This document shows, piece after piece, positions 41,545-50,721 of a DNA stretch of 64,000 nt (within the stretch, counting starts at the first letter, position 1; every line of letters begins with the position of its first letter). Source of the DNA: Brevundimonas sp. EYE_349 (GTDB lineage Bacteria; Pseudomonadota; Alphaproteobacteria; Caulobacterales; Caulobacteraceae). The DNA is taken from NCBI RefSeq assembly GCF_023147505.1, contig NZ_JAHXPB010000002.1, positions 186,001 through 250,000 on the forward strand. Direction: 5' to 3'. Both the position numbers and the translations under genes were made by a program. Below the pieces are notes generated by a model. That model searched no databases and was not told the DNA's origin. It saw only the letters and a list, made by a program, of their open reading frames with translations.

Positions 41545-42819
41545 TTAGTGCGAAGCGGTCGTCGTCACCTCTGTCCTCGCCTTGGTGCGGATACAGGCGA
41601 TGGCGAAGATGGTCAGGCCGACGTAGCCCAGCATCGGCACGATGAACGCCGGCTGCAAATTGCCCGCCGCGTCGGCGATGCGCGCCGCCACCTGCGGCAG
41701 CAGGGCGCCGCCGATGATGCCGAACACCAGCAGGCCCGACGTCGCCGAGGTCGGGGCGGTGGACCGCTCCAGCGTCAGGGTGAAGATGGTGGGGAACATG
41801 ATGGAGTTGAACAGACCGATGGACAGGACGGCATAGGCCGCCGTCGGTCCGCCCAGCTGGCTTACGGTCAGGCACAGGATGGCGGCCGCGACCGTGCAGA
41901 AGGCCAGGACGATACCAGGGCGCACCTTGGTCAGGACGGCCGAGCCGATGAAGCGGCCGACCATGGCGCCGCCCCAGTACAGGGCGACCATCTTGCCCGC
42001 CGTCTCGATGGGGGCGTTCAGGATTTCAGGGCTTTCCAAGAAGTTGGTCAGCATCCCGCCGATGGCCACCTCTGACCCGACATAGAGGAAGATGGCCAGG
42101 GCGCCGAAGATCGCCCAGGGCGAAGACAGGGCCTTCAGCGGCGACACGGCCTCGGTCGTCGCCGGGGCGGCGGCGTTGATCTTCTTGCGCGCCGTGAAGA
42201 TGAAGACGGCGACCAGGGCGAAGAAGGAACCCATGCCCAGGAAGGCCATGTCGATGCTGCGCAGCGACTGGGTGCGGGTTGCGGCGGTCACGACCGCGCC
42301 GGCGGCGAAGACCCCGCCGGTCAAGAGGACGTGCGACCCCAGCCAAGGCCCGATCGTCGTGCCCAGCGAGTTGAAGGCCTGCGACAGGTTCAGACGGCTG
42401 GAGGCGCCCTTGGGGCTGCCCAGCTCGGCGACCAGCGGATTGGCGGCGACCTGCAGCAGGGTGACGCCCGAGGCGATCACGAACAGGGCGATCAGCACGC
42501 CCGGATACCAGTCGGCGGCGGTCGCGGCCGGCACGATCAAGCAGCCCGCCACCATCACGATCAGGGCGCCGATGATCGAGCGGCTATAGCCCAGCTTGCT
42601 CAGCACCGAGGCGGCCGGCAGCGACATCAGCCCATAGGCGATGAACCAGGCGAAGGTGGTCAGGAAGGCTTCGGCGTTGTTCAGGTCGAACACCCGCTTC
42701 ACGGCCGCGATCAGCGGATCGATCAGCGAGGTGGCGAAGCCCCAGGCGAAGAACAGGGTGGTGACATAGGCGAAGGCCAGGCCTGCGCCCTGGCGTTTTC
42801 CAGCGTCCGTCGTGGTCAT
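41545..42819 (-). CDS. FucP-family sugar:H+ symporter
   Basis: 424 residues, twelve membrane segments. Family marks are FAYVTTLFFAWGFATSLIDPLIAAVKRVF near the start, the long LLQVAANPLVAELGSPKGASSRLNLSQAFNSLGTTIGPWLG, and PTIFTLTLERSTAPTSATSGLLVFGIIGGALLPQV. FucP/GluP-type carriers move hexoses such as glucose, galactose or fucose with protons. The start at 42819 (MTTTDAGKR) leaves a short cytoplasmic tail; longer alternatives reach 42936. It stands beside the starch-use genes and would carry glucose released by them. Confidence 0.92.
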   Translation of the reverse strand: MTTTDAGKRQGAGLAFAYVTTLFFAWGFATSLIDPLIAAVKRVFDLNNAEAFLTTFAWFIAYGLMSLPAASVLSKLGYSRSIIGALIVMVAGCLIVPAATAADWYPGVLIALFVIASGVTLLQVAANPLVAELGSPKGASSRLNLSQAFNSLGTTIGPWLGSHVLLTGGVFAAGAVVTAATRTQSLRSIDMAFLGMGSFFALVAVFIFTARKKINAAAPATTEAVSPLKALSSPWAIFGALAIFLYVGSEVAIGGMLTNFLESPEILNAPIETAGKMVALYWGGAMVGRFIGSAVLTKVRPGIVLAFCTVAAAILCLTVSQLGGPTAAYAVLSIGLFNSIMFPTIFTLTLERSTAPTSATSGLLVFGIIGGALLPQVAARIADAAGNLQPAFIVPMLGYVGLTIFAIACIRTKARTEVTTTASH

Positions 42820-42959
42820 GAAAGTCAGATCCCCCAGAGGCGTCATAGGCCGCGCTGCGCCGCGCGGTTCTTCAGATCGACGTGGTTCCGACATCGCAGG
42901 CCGTGCGTCCAGCCGAAAAGCGCGCCCTGTAACCAAACTTTTGCCGCCGCACGAAAAAC

Positions 42960-42985
42960 GGGCCGCCCCGCGAACGGGACGGCCC
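42960..42985 (-). terminator. Terminator of the TonB receptor gene
   Basis: On the minus strand GGGCCGTCCC pairs with GGGGCGGCCC (one G-T pair) around a short loop, followed by GTTTTT. It lies 25 bases after the TonB receptor stop codon. Confidence 0.82.
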
Positions 42986-43009
42986 TCAGTCTGCTCGGAG
43001 AGAAAAGGA

Positions 43010-45850
43010 TCAGAACTTGTAGTTCAGACCGACCGCGAAGGTGCGGCCATAGTGCTGGTAGTCGATGGTCTGACGCTCATCACCGTTCTGGAAGGTCTTG
43101 AACGGTTCGTCGGTCAGGTTGTTGACCTGGGCCAGAACGGACAGACCCTCCAGCGCGCCAGACTGGAACTCGTAGCCGATCTGGGCGTCGACCACGGTTT
43201 CCGCCGCCACAGAACGCAGGGTGCGGCCGTTGCCGAAGCCGGCGACCTCGCCCAGGTAGTCCGAGCGATAGCGGGCCGAAATCCGCGACTGGAAGCCGTA
43301 CCGCTCATAATACAGCGAGCCGTTGATGACATTCTCCGAAAGACCCGGCAGGGCGGTCGGCGCCTGGGTCGGATCGGGCTGGACCTCGCTGTCCGTCGTC
43401 GAGGCGCTGAACTGGGCGCCGAAACCTTCCAGCGCGGGATGGAAGATGTCGAACGGCGCCGAGATCGACAGCTCCAGACCCTTGATCCAACCGCCTTCGC
43501 CGTTGTCGGGGGCCGAGGACTTGCCGAAGTTGATGACGGGCGTCACGCCGCCGGTCGGATAGCCGGTGAAGTCGAAGATCTGATCGTGGTTATAAACGTA
43601 GCTTTCCAGATGCTTGTAGAAGGCCGCCAGCGAGATGTAGCCCTTGCGATTGGCGAAATACTTCTCGAACGAAATATCCGCCACGTCAGCGATATAGGGG
43701 GTCAGCGTCGGATTGCCTCCAGAGGCGCTCCAGGGAGAGTTCTGGTCGGCCGACGCATTGCCATTATTCTTACCGTTGTCGAACGAATAGTTCCGCGAGG
43801 CGCGCATGTCGTCCATGCGGGCGCGAGCCAGGGTGCGGGCGGCCGCAAAGCGCACGAAGGCATCGTCCGCAACCTGCAGGATGAAGTTCGAGCTGGGCAG
43901 GATCTCCAGATAATCCTTCCCGCCCGACACCGCGACCGTTTCCGATACCCCGAGTCCAGCCTGACGGGCCGAGAAGCCGGTGGAACTCTGGTCCGTATAG
44001 ACGAACTGCATGCCCACATTGCCGGTCAACGGCAGGCCGAACAGGTTGTGGTCGATGTTGGCGCGGACATAGGCGGTGGAGACCTTCTCGGTCACCTCCC
44101 AGTTGCCCGAGATGACATCGGCGTTCGGGTTGCGAATGCGGTTCAGCGCGCCGCTGTTGAGCAGTCCCAGAGCGTCATAGCTCAGCACCTGCGAGATGCC
44201 GAGATAGCCCAGGTCGGTCGGGTCCAGCAGGAAGGCGGTCGGCACGGTCAGATCGCCGCCGCCGGGGACGCCCAGATAATACTGATCGTTGACGAAGGTC
44301 TTCTGACGTTCGGTGTAGTTGAAGCCGAAGTCGATCGACTTGAACGGGCTCTGGTGCAGTTGGCGCGTGACCGAGAAGCGGGCGGCCTTCAGCTCGTCCT
44401 CGATGGACGGGGTGTTCAGATAACCGGCCTGACCCTCGGGGATCACGTCGCCGCCCCAGCCCTGCGGGCTGGTGATCTTGATCAGCGTCGGATCGGCGTA
44501 GTTCAGACGACTGGTGAAGCGGGTCACGCCGTCGCCGGTCAGCTGGAAGCCCAGGGTGTCCAGGGCGCCGTTGATGTTGCGGCCGGTGCCGGCGTTGGTT
44601 TCCAGGATGATGTCGTTACGCTCGACCTTCGAATAGCTGAGGTCGAGGTTCGCCGACCAGTCGTCGCTGAGCGTGAACTCGGTGTTCCAGCCCAGGGCCG
44701 TGATGTTGCTGTCGCGCTTGTTCAGGTCGTTGCGGACCACACCCTTGATGTTGTCCCAGGTTCCCGCGACGATCAGGCCATCCTCGACCGTGTAACCGGG
44801 ACGCAGCGACGGCGCCGGACGGCAGACGTTGGGGGTCGCGACGTTGTTGGTGATCTGACAACCGCCCAGAACGACAGGATTGGTGCTGCGGTTAGGATTT
44901 TCAGCCAGGCCGCCCCAGGCCAGCGGGAATTCGATGCCGCGCAGAACCTGGGTGTTCTTGAACTCGGAATAGAAGGCGTCGATCGTCGAGTGGATACGGT
45001 CATTCGGGCGCCATTCCAGCACGCCCATATAGCCGTCGCGCTCCAGCTCCGACGACATGACGTAGGGCTTGACCCCGCCCGTCAGCAGATTTCCGTCGCT
45101 GTAGTTGGGATAGCCCCAGGCGTTGAACCGCTCGGACTGATAGGGCGAGCTCATGTGGGCGTAGCCCAGGGCCACGCCCAGGGTGCCGTCCAGGAATTGA
45201 TCGACGTAGGAGACGGTGTAGCGGTCGCCCTTGTCGGTGGTGCCCGAGTTCAGGGCGCCGATGTCGTTCCACTCGTGGCGATAGTTCAGGGCGATGGCCT
45301 GGCGGCCATAGGCCAGCGGGCGCACGGTGCGCAGGTCGACTGTGCCGCCCAGGCCCTGGCCGATCAGGGCCGAATCCGGGGTCTTGTAGACGACGACGCT
45401 GGACAGCAGTTCGGCGGGGAACTGGTCGAACTCGACGCCGCGGTTGTCGCCGGTGGTGACCAGCTCACGGCCGTTCAGCAGGGCGGTGGTGAAGTCGGGG
45501 CCCAGACCCCGGATCGAGATCGCCTGGCTGCGGCCGTCCAGCCGCTGCATCGTCACGCCCGGCAGACGCGCCAGGGATTCCGCGATGGACACGTCCGGCA
45601 GCTTGCCGATGTCCTCGGAGGAAATGACCTCGACGATCGAGGTGTTGTTGGCCTTGGCCGAGATCGAGGCTTCGATCGAGCGGCGAATGCCGGTGACGAC
45701 GATTTCGCCGACTTCGGTCGGCTGGTCGCCCGCCTGAGCGGTGGTCGTCGCGGTGGTCTGGGCGTGGGCCGAGCCGACCGTCATGACGGCGGCGGCGCCG
45801 AAGGCGACACCGGACAGCAGACGCGCGCGTCGGTTGAGACGTTGGAACAT
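43010..45850 (-). CDS. malA: MalA-type TonB-dependent maltodextrin receptor
   Basis: 946 residues from the ATG at 45850 (GGGAGG six bases before). A signal peptide ending SAHA is followed by EVGEIVVTGIRRSIEASISAKANNTSIVEVISSEDIGKLPD, the start of the plug, and the plug-end IRGLGPDFTTALLNGRELVTTGDNRGVEFDQFPAELLSSV. The 22-strand barrel ends with the usual aromatic tail (YGRTFAVGLNYKF). It belongs to the TIGR01782 group that includes MalA of Caulobacter crescentus. The gene is divergent from the amylase-glucosidase pair, in a starch island with a LacI regulator, so maltodextrins are the likely cargo. Confidence 0.92.
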   Translation of the reverse strand: MFQRLNRRARLLSGVAFGAAAVMTVGSAHAQTTATTTAQAGDQPTEVGEIVVTGIRRSIEASISAKANNTSIVEVISSEDIGKLPDVSIAESLARLPGVTMQRLDGRSQAISIRGLGPDFTTALLNGRELVTTGDNRGVEFDQFPAELLSSVVVYKTPDSALIGQGLGGTVDLRTVRPLAYGRQAIALNYRHEWNDIGALNSGTTDKGDRYTVSYVDQFLDGTLGVALGYAHMSSPYQSERFNAWGYPNYSDGNLLTGGVKPYVMSSELERDGYMGVLEWRPNDRIHSTIDAFYSEFKNTQVLRGIEFPLAWGGLAENPNRSTNPVVLGGCQITNNVATPNVCRPAPSLRPGYTVEDGLIVAGTWDNIKGVVRNDLNKRDSNITALGWNTEFTLSDDWSANLDLSYSKVERNDIILETNAGTGRNINGALDTLGFQLTGDGVTRFTSRLNYADPTLIKITSPQGWGGDVIPEGQAGYLNTPSIEDELKAARFSVTRQLHQSPFKSIDFGFNYTERQKTFVNDQYYLGVPGGGDLTVPTAFLLDPTDLGYLGISQVLSYDALGLLNSGALNRIRNPNADVISGNWEVTEKVSTAYVRANIDHNLFGLPLTGNVGMQFVYTDQSSTGFSARQAGLGVSETVAVSGGKDYLEILPSSNFILQVADDAFVRFAAARTLARARMDDMRASRNYSFDNGKNNGNASADQNSPWSASGGNPTLTPYIADVADISFEKYFANRKGYISLAAFYKHLESYVYNHDQIFDFTGYPTGGVTPVINFGKSSAPDNGEGGWIKGLELSISAPFDIFHPALEGFGAQFSASTTDSEVQPDPTQAPTALPGLSENVINGSLYYERYGFQSRISARYRSDYLGEVAGFGNGRTLRSVAAETVVDAQIGYEFQSGALEGLSVLAQVNNLTDEPFKTFQNGDERQTIDYQHYGRTFAVGLNYKF

Positions 45851-45984
45851 GATCATCCTCCCTGGGGCTGATCGCATTTCTGAACGTCGCGACCCTAAGC
45901 CGTCGCAAAAATATGCAAATCTTCGCGGACCTTGCAAGCAGTTAATGTTGCCGCCGCCTTACGGCCTTCACAAGGGCGGGATTT

Positions 45985-45996
45985 TTGCAGCTGCAA
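45985..45996. promoter_or_regulatory. Palindrome and TGCAA cluster in the malA-amylase promoter region
   Basis: TTGCAGCTGCAA is a perfect 12-base palindrome midway between the two divergent start codons. Related half-sites (TGCAA) recur at 45914, 45933, 46077 and 46087, and twice before the GH97 gene at 50651 and 50663. A LacI-type regulator gene is in the island, so these are candidate operators for it. A TTGACA box at 46056-46061 may be the amylase promoter's -35. Confidence 0.5.
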
Positions 45997-46138
45997 CACC
46001 TGATAGCGGCTTTAAGGCACGCATAGTGTTTGCATCGCAGCAAAAACAACCCGCGTTGACAGCCGGGGCCATTGCTGCAAAATCTTGCAAACTGATCTGG
46101 AAGGCTTTGCATCGGCCAGACGTGTGGGAGCGACGACC

Positions 46139-47947
46139 ATGAACACCGCCAAGACACGAAACAGATGGCGCGCGGCTGCGGCCGCTGCCGCCCTGATGTC
46201 CGCCGGCTCGGCCCTGGCCCAGACCGCCCCGACGCCCGCCGGGCTGAAGGCGCTGCGCCAGCGCCCGCCCCAGGACGAGGTGATCTATTTCCTGCTGCCC
46301 GACCGGTTCGCCAACGGCGATCCGGCCAACGACCACGGCGGCTATGCCCCTCAGCGGCTGGTCAGCGGCTTCGATCCGACCGACACCGACTTCTATCACG
46401 GCGGCGATCTGGCGGGCGTGATCCAGCGGCTGGACTATATTCAGGGTCTAGGCGCGACGGCCGTGTGGCTGGCGCCCATCTTCAAGAACAAGCCGGTCCA
46501 GACGCATGGCGACTACACCGGCGCGGCGCACCACGGATACTGGATCACCGACTTCACCACGGTCGATCCCCATTTCGGCGACGAGGCGACGATGCGCGCC
46601 CTGGTCGATGCGGCCCATGCGCGCGGCATGAAGGTGTATCTGGACATTGTGGCCAACCACACCGCCGACGTCATCCGCTACCGCGAATGCCCGCAGAACG
46701 ACTGCGCCTATCGCAGCCGCGCCGACTATCCCTATACGCGCAAGGGCGGGGTGGACGGCGCGCCGATCAACGACAGCTTCGACGGACGTGACTTTTCGCG
46801 CCTGATCCGGCCCGACTATGCTTACAGCCCTTACGTCCCGGCGGGCGAGGAGAACGCCAAGGTTCCGGCCTGGCTGAACGATCCGATCCGCTATCATAAC
46901 CGCGGCGAGAGCACCTTTTCGGGCGAAAGCAGCCTGGACGGCGACTTCGCCGGTCTGGACGACCTGCTGACCGAGGATCCGGTGGTCGTGCAGGGCATGA
47001 TCGACATCTTCGGCGGCTGGATCGATCGATACGGCATCGACGGCTATCGCATCGACACCGCCCGCCATGTGAACCCCGAGTTCTGGCAGGCCTTCATCCC
47101 CGCCATGACGGCCCGCGCCGCCGCCAAGGGCATTCCCAACTTCCACATCTTCGGTGAGGTCTATGACCCCGATCCGGCGGTGACGGCGCGGTTTACGCGG
47201 GTCGATGGGTATCCGGCGGTGCTGGATTTCCCGTTCCAGAAACAGGCGACCGACGTGGCGGCGGGCAAGGTCGGGACCGACGCCCTGGCCAAGCTTTTCG
47301 ACGCCGATGCGATCTATGCGAACGGCGCCGAGACGGCCGCCATCCTGCCGACCTTCCTGGGCAATCACGATATGGGCCGGATCGGCTTCTTCGTGAAACA
47401 GGCGAACCCGAACGCAGACGACGCCGAACTGCTGGCCCGTATCAAACTGGCCCATGCGCTTATGATGTTCAGCCGAGGCGTGCCCACCCTCTATTACGGC
47501 GACGAGCAGGGCTTCGCCGGCGCGGGCGGATACGGAAACTCACGCCAGGACATGTGGCCCAGCCGCACGCCGATCTATGCGAACGAGACGCCCGTCGGCG
47601 GCCGCCGAGCGGCCTATTCGACCGAGGCGCCGCTGTATAAGGCCATAGCGGAAATGGCGCGTCTGCGCGCCGCCGAACCGGCGCTGCGTCGCGGTCGTCA
47701 GGTCGTTCGGGCCTATGGCGACAAGCCGGGTCTGTTCGCCCTGTCTCGCCTGACCGACGACGACGGCGAGGTGCTGGTTCTGTTCAACAGTTCGACCGCC
47801 CCCGTCAGCGCCCAGGTCGAGGTGGAGCCCGGCTCGCTTCGGTGGCAGGCTTTGCGCGGCGACTGCGCGGCCCGTTCGTCGGCGCCCGCCAGCGTCGCCG
47901 TTCGCGTTCCCCCTCTCGATTACCTTGTCTGCAAGAGCGTGCCGTGA
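46139..47947 (+). CDS. Exported GH13 alpha-amylase family enzyme
   Basis: 602 residues from the ATG at 46139 (GGGAG upstream). The signal peptide is RWRAAAAAAALMSAGSALA. The GH13 barrel shows the four classical regions: VYLDIVANHTADV, GYRIDTARH with nucleophile Asp306, IFGEVYD with acid Glu340, and LGNHDMGR with Asp411. The C-terminal beta domain follows. A Tyr-His-Gly-Gly-Asp-Leu segment (FYHGGDLAGVIQRLDYIQGLG) is typical of cyclomaltodextrinase-like and Bacteroides-type exported amylases. It cuts starch or maltodextrins in the periplasm or outside. It overlaps the next gene by four bases (GTGA). Confidence 0.93.
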   Translation: MNTAKTRNRWRAAAAAAALMSAGSALAQTAPTPAGLKALRQRPPQDEVIYFLLPDRFANGDPANDHGGYAPQRLVSGFDPTDTDFYHGGDLAGVIQRLDYIQGLGATAVWLAPIFKNKPVQTHGDYTGAAHHGYWITDFTTVDPHFGDEATMRALVDAAHARGMKVYLDIVANHTADVIRYRECPQNDCAYRSRADYPYTRKGGVDGAPINDSFDGRDFSRLIRPDYAYSPYVPAGEENAKVPAWLNDPIRYHNRGESTFSGESSLDGDFAGLDDLLTEDPVVVQGMIDIFGGWIDRYGIDGYRIDTARHVNPEFWQAFIPAMTARAAAKGIPNFHIFGEVYDPDPAVTARFTRVDGYPAVLDFPFQKQATDVAAGKVGTDALAKLFDADAIYANGAETAAILPTFLGNHDMGRIGFFVKQANPNADDAELLARIKLAHALMMFSRGVPTLYYGDEQGFAGAGGYGNSRQDMWPSRTPIYANETPVGGRRAAYSTEAPLYKAIAEMARLRAAEPALRRGRQVVRAYGDKPGLFALSRLTDDDGEVLVLFNSSTAPVSAQVEVEPGSLRWQALRGDCAARSSAPASVAVRVPPLDYLVCKSVP

Positions 47948-49587
47948 CCGCCCAGCCCATCGACTTTTCCCCGGCGGCCGTCGCCCCTGCACTCGGCCAC
48001 GACTGGTGGCGGGGCGCGGTCCTGTACCAGATTTATCCGCGCAGCTTCGCCGATGCGAACGACGACGGCGTGGGCGACCTGCGGGGCATCACGGCGCATC
48101 TGGACCACGTCGCCAGCCTGGGCGTGGACGGAGTGTGGCTGTCGCCCTTCTTCAAGTCGCCGATGAAGGACTTCGGCTATGATGTGTCGGACTATTGCGA
48201 CGTCGATCCGATCTTCGGGAGCCTGGCCGATTTCGACGCCCTGATGGCGCGCGCCCAGGCGCTGGGGCTGAAGGTCGTCATCGACCAGGTCTTCTCCCAT
48301 ACCTCGGACGAACACCCCTGGTTCACCGCCAGCCGCACCAGCCGCAATGGCGAATACGCCGACTGGTATGTCTGGGCGGACGCCAAGCCGGACGGCTCGC
48401 CCCCGTCGAACTGGCAGTCGGTGTTCGGCGGCCCGGCCTGGACCTGGGATGCGCGGCGCGGCCAGTATTACATGCACAACTTCCTGGCCTCTCAGCCTCA
48501 GCTGAACGTCAGGAACCCGGCGGTGCAGGACGCCCTTATCGCGGCGGCGCGGTTCTGGCTGGATCGGGGGGTGGACGGTTTCCGGCTGGACGCCATCAAC
48601 TTCGCCATCCACGACCCGTCGCTGAAGGACAATCCGCCGATCCAGGACGGTAAGAAGCGGACACGGCCGTTCGACTTTCAGGACAAGATCTACAACCAGT
48701 CCCATCCCGACATCATCGGCTTCCTGAACCGCATCCGGGCCCTGACCGACAGCTATGACGCCCGGTTCACCGTGGCGGAGGTCGGCGGCGACCACGCCGA
48801 CCGCGAGATGAAGGAATTCACCGCCGGGAACGACAGGCTGCACTCGGCCTACGGCTTTCTCTACCTCTACGCCGACACGCTGAAGGGCGAACTGATCGGC
48901 CAGGGCGACCAGATGTGGCCGGACCAGCAGGGCGAGGGCTGGCCGTCCTGGACCTTCTCGAACCACGACGCGCCACGCGCGGTGTCGCGCTGGGCCAAAG
49001 GGCGCGACGAGAAGGCGTTTTCGGAGATGGCGCTGCTGCTGCTGATGAGCCTGCGCGGCAATGTCTTCGTCTATCAGGGCGAGGAGTTGGGCCTGCCGCA
49101 GGCCGAGGTGCCGTTCGAACGGCTCGTCGACCCCGAGGCCATCGCCAACTGGCCCCAGACCTTGGGACGCGACGGCGCCCGCACCCCGATGCCCTGGGTC
49201 GAGACCGCACCCAACGCCGGATTTTCGACGGTGGAGCCGTGGCTGCCGGTCGATCCACGCCACCTGTCCCTGTCGGTCGATACGCAGGAGGCGGACCCGA
49301 ACTCTGTCCTGCACGCTGCGCGCCGCATCATCGCTCTGCGTCATGCCCACCCGGCGCTGCGCACCGGCGGGCTGGAGATCGAAAGCGCCGGCGACCTCGT
49401 GGTCTTCCGCCGGTTCGAACGGACTGCGGGCGGCGAGCGCCTGCTGTGTGTGTTCAACCTGGGCTTCGAGGCCTTGGACTGGTCCCCGCCCGTCGGCGCG
49501 CGCCCGATCGCGGCGGTCAACTGGACGGAAGCGGACGGCGCGGCGCTGAAGCCGCTGGCCGGCCTGATCTTCGCCGAAGCCGGATGA
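47944..49587 (+). CDS. GH13 alpha-glucosidase (maltase/oligo-1,6 type)
   Basis: 547 residues starting at GTG 47944. There is no signal peptide, so it acts in the cytoplasm. GH13 regions are WWRGAVLYQIYPRSFADANDDGVGDLRGITAHLDHVASLGVDGVWLSPF, DQVFSHTSDEHPWF, GFRLDAINF with Asp216, VAEVGG with Glu279, and FSNHDAPRAVSRW with Asp342. Members hydrolyse maltose or isomaltose to glucose. The gene is coupled to the exported amylase before it, which would provide maltose. The LacI gene ends 5 bases after it, convergent. Confidence 0.95.
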   Translation: MTAQPIDFSPAAVAPALGHDWWRGAVLYQIYPRSFADANDDGVGDLRGITAHLDHVASLGVDGVWLSPFFKSPMKDFGYDVSDYCDVDPIFGSLADFDALMARAQALGLKVVIDQVFSHTSDEHPWFTASRTSRNGEYADWYVWADAKPDGSPPSNWQSVFGGPAWTWDARRGQYYMHNFLASQPQLNVRNPAVQDALIAAARFWLDRGVDGFRLDAINFAIHDPSLKDNPPIQDGKKRTRPFDFQDKIYNQSHPDIIGFLNRIRALTDSYDARFTVAEVGGDHADREMKEFTAGNDRLHSAYGFLYLYADTLKGELIGQGDQMWPDQQGEGWPSWTFSNHDAPRAVSRWAKGRDEKAFSEMALLLLMSLRGNVFVYQGEELGLPQAEVPFERLVDPEAIANWPQTLGRDGARTPMPWVETAPNAGFSTVEPWLPVDPRHLSLSVDTQEADPNSVLHAARRIIALRHAHPALRTGGLEIESAGDLVVFRRFERTAGGERLLCVFNLGFEALDWSPPVGARPIAAVNWTEADGAALKPLAGLIFAEAG

Positions 49588-49592
49588 GGGGT

Positions 49593-50618
49593 TCAGCCGC
49601 CGCAGGTCTCGCGAACGATCAGTTCGGTCGGAACGCGCTCGGACCGGCCCGCGCCCATGCCCGTCGACGCGCCGCCGTGATCCAGCAGTTTGGACACCAT
49701 CAGCCGACCGGCCTTCATCGTGTCCTGGGCGATGGTGCTGAGCGCAGGGCGCGAATAGCGGCTGAAGGGCACATTGTCGAAGCCGATGACCGAGACCTGA
49801 CCCGGCACATCGACGCCGGCGTGCAGCAGGGCGCGCACGGCCCCCAGCGCGATCTGGTCGGACGCCGCCACCACCCCGTCGAAGGCGACGCCGCGTCGAA
49901 TCAGGGCGTCCACGGTCGCCTCTGCCGATTCGACCTCGAAATGGGCGGGCACGATCCGTTCGGCGTTCGCCTCCAGCCCGGCCTGGGTCAGGGCGTCCAG
50001 ATAGCCGCGATGCCGCTGCATGGCCTCGGGCGGATCCAGGTCGCCCAGGAAGACGATGCGCTTTCGCCCCAGCCGCGCCAGATGCAGGGTCGCGCGGCGT
50101 CCGCCCGAGATATTGTCCGAGCCGATGGAGCAGTAATCCTGATCCGGCAGTTCGGCGCCCCAGACGACAAATCGGTGGTCGGCGTCCACCAGCCGGTTGA
50201 AGGCGGAATGCAGGCTGGACTGGCCCAGGAAGATCACCCCGTCCGCCCGGCTGGTGTTCAACGCCGCCGACAGTTCGTCATAGTTGGCGGGCGAGATATG
50301 GCTCATCAGCAGGTCGCAGCCGCGTTCGCGCGCCGCCTCGCCCACCCCGGCCAGCAGTTCCAGGAAGAAGGGGTCGCTGAGGCGCCCTTCCCGCCCCTGC
50401 GGGCGCGGCACGACCAGGGCGATGGTGCCCTGGGCGCCGATGGGGCCGGCCGGCATGTGACGGCGGAACGGATAGTCATGCTCCTTGGCCAGCTTCCAGA
50501 TCGTCTGTTTGGTGCGGTCGTTGACGGCGGGGCTGTCGTTCAGGGCGCGCGAGGCGGTGGCGATAGACACCCCGGCCAGGCGGGCGATGTCTTCCAGACG
50601 GGTGGTCTTGCGGCTCAA
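49593..50618 (-). CDS. LacI-family regulator of the starch island
   Basis: 341 residues starting at TTG, with AAGGA upstream. The N-terminal HTH and hinge (TRLEDIARLAGVSIATASRALNDSPAVNDRTKQTIWKLAKEHDYPFRR) lead to a periplasmic-binding-protein-like sugar sensor (DGVVAASDQIALGAVRALLHAGVDVPGQVSVIGFDNVPFSRYSRPALSTIAQDTMKAGRLM). It belongs to the group that includes MalI of Caulobacter. It lies divergent to GH97 and convergent with the alpha-glucosidase, so it probably controls both directions through TGCAA-type sites. Confidence 0.92.
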   Translation of the reverse strand: MSRKTTRLEDIARLAGVSIATASRALNDSPAVNDRTKQTIWKLAKEHDYPFRRHMPAGPIGAQGTIALVVPRPQGREGRLSDPFFLELLAGVGEAARERGCDLLMSHISPANYDELSAALNTSRADGVIFLGQSSLHSAFNRLVDADHRFVVWGAELPDQDYCSIGSDNISGGRRATLHLARLGRKRIVFLGDLDPPEAMQRHRGYLDALTQAGLEANAERIVPAHFEVESAEATVDALIRRGVAFDGVVAASDQIALGAVRALLHAGVDVPGQVSVIGFDNVPFSRYSRPALSTIAQDTMKAGRLMVSKLLDHGGASTGMGAGRSERVPTELIVRETCGG

Positions 50619-50649
50619 GGTCGCGGGTCCTTACGGCAGCATGGTGAAG

Positions 50650-50669
50650 CTGCAAATTTTTCTGCAAAT
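50650..50669. promoter_or_regulatory. Direct repeat of CTGCAAAT upstream of the GH97 gene
   Basis: CTGCAAAT occurs at 50650-50657 and again at 50662-50669, in the 103-base space between the divergent LacI and GH97 genes. The same TGCAA core recurs in the malA-amylase region. It is a candidate binding site for the LacI protein. Confidence 0.45.
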
Positions 50670-50721
50670 ATTTCAGCCACCGTTCGCGGCGGTTGGCAAG
50701 AGGCGGCGTAACGGAGTTCCC

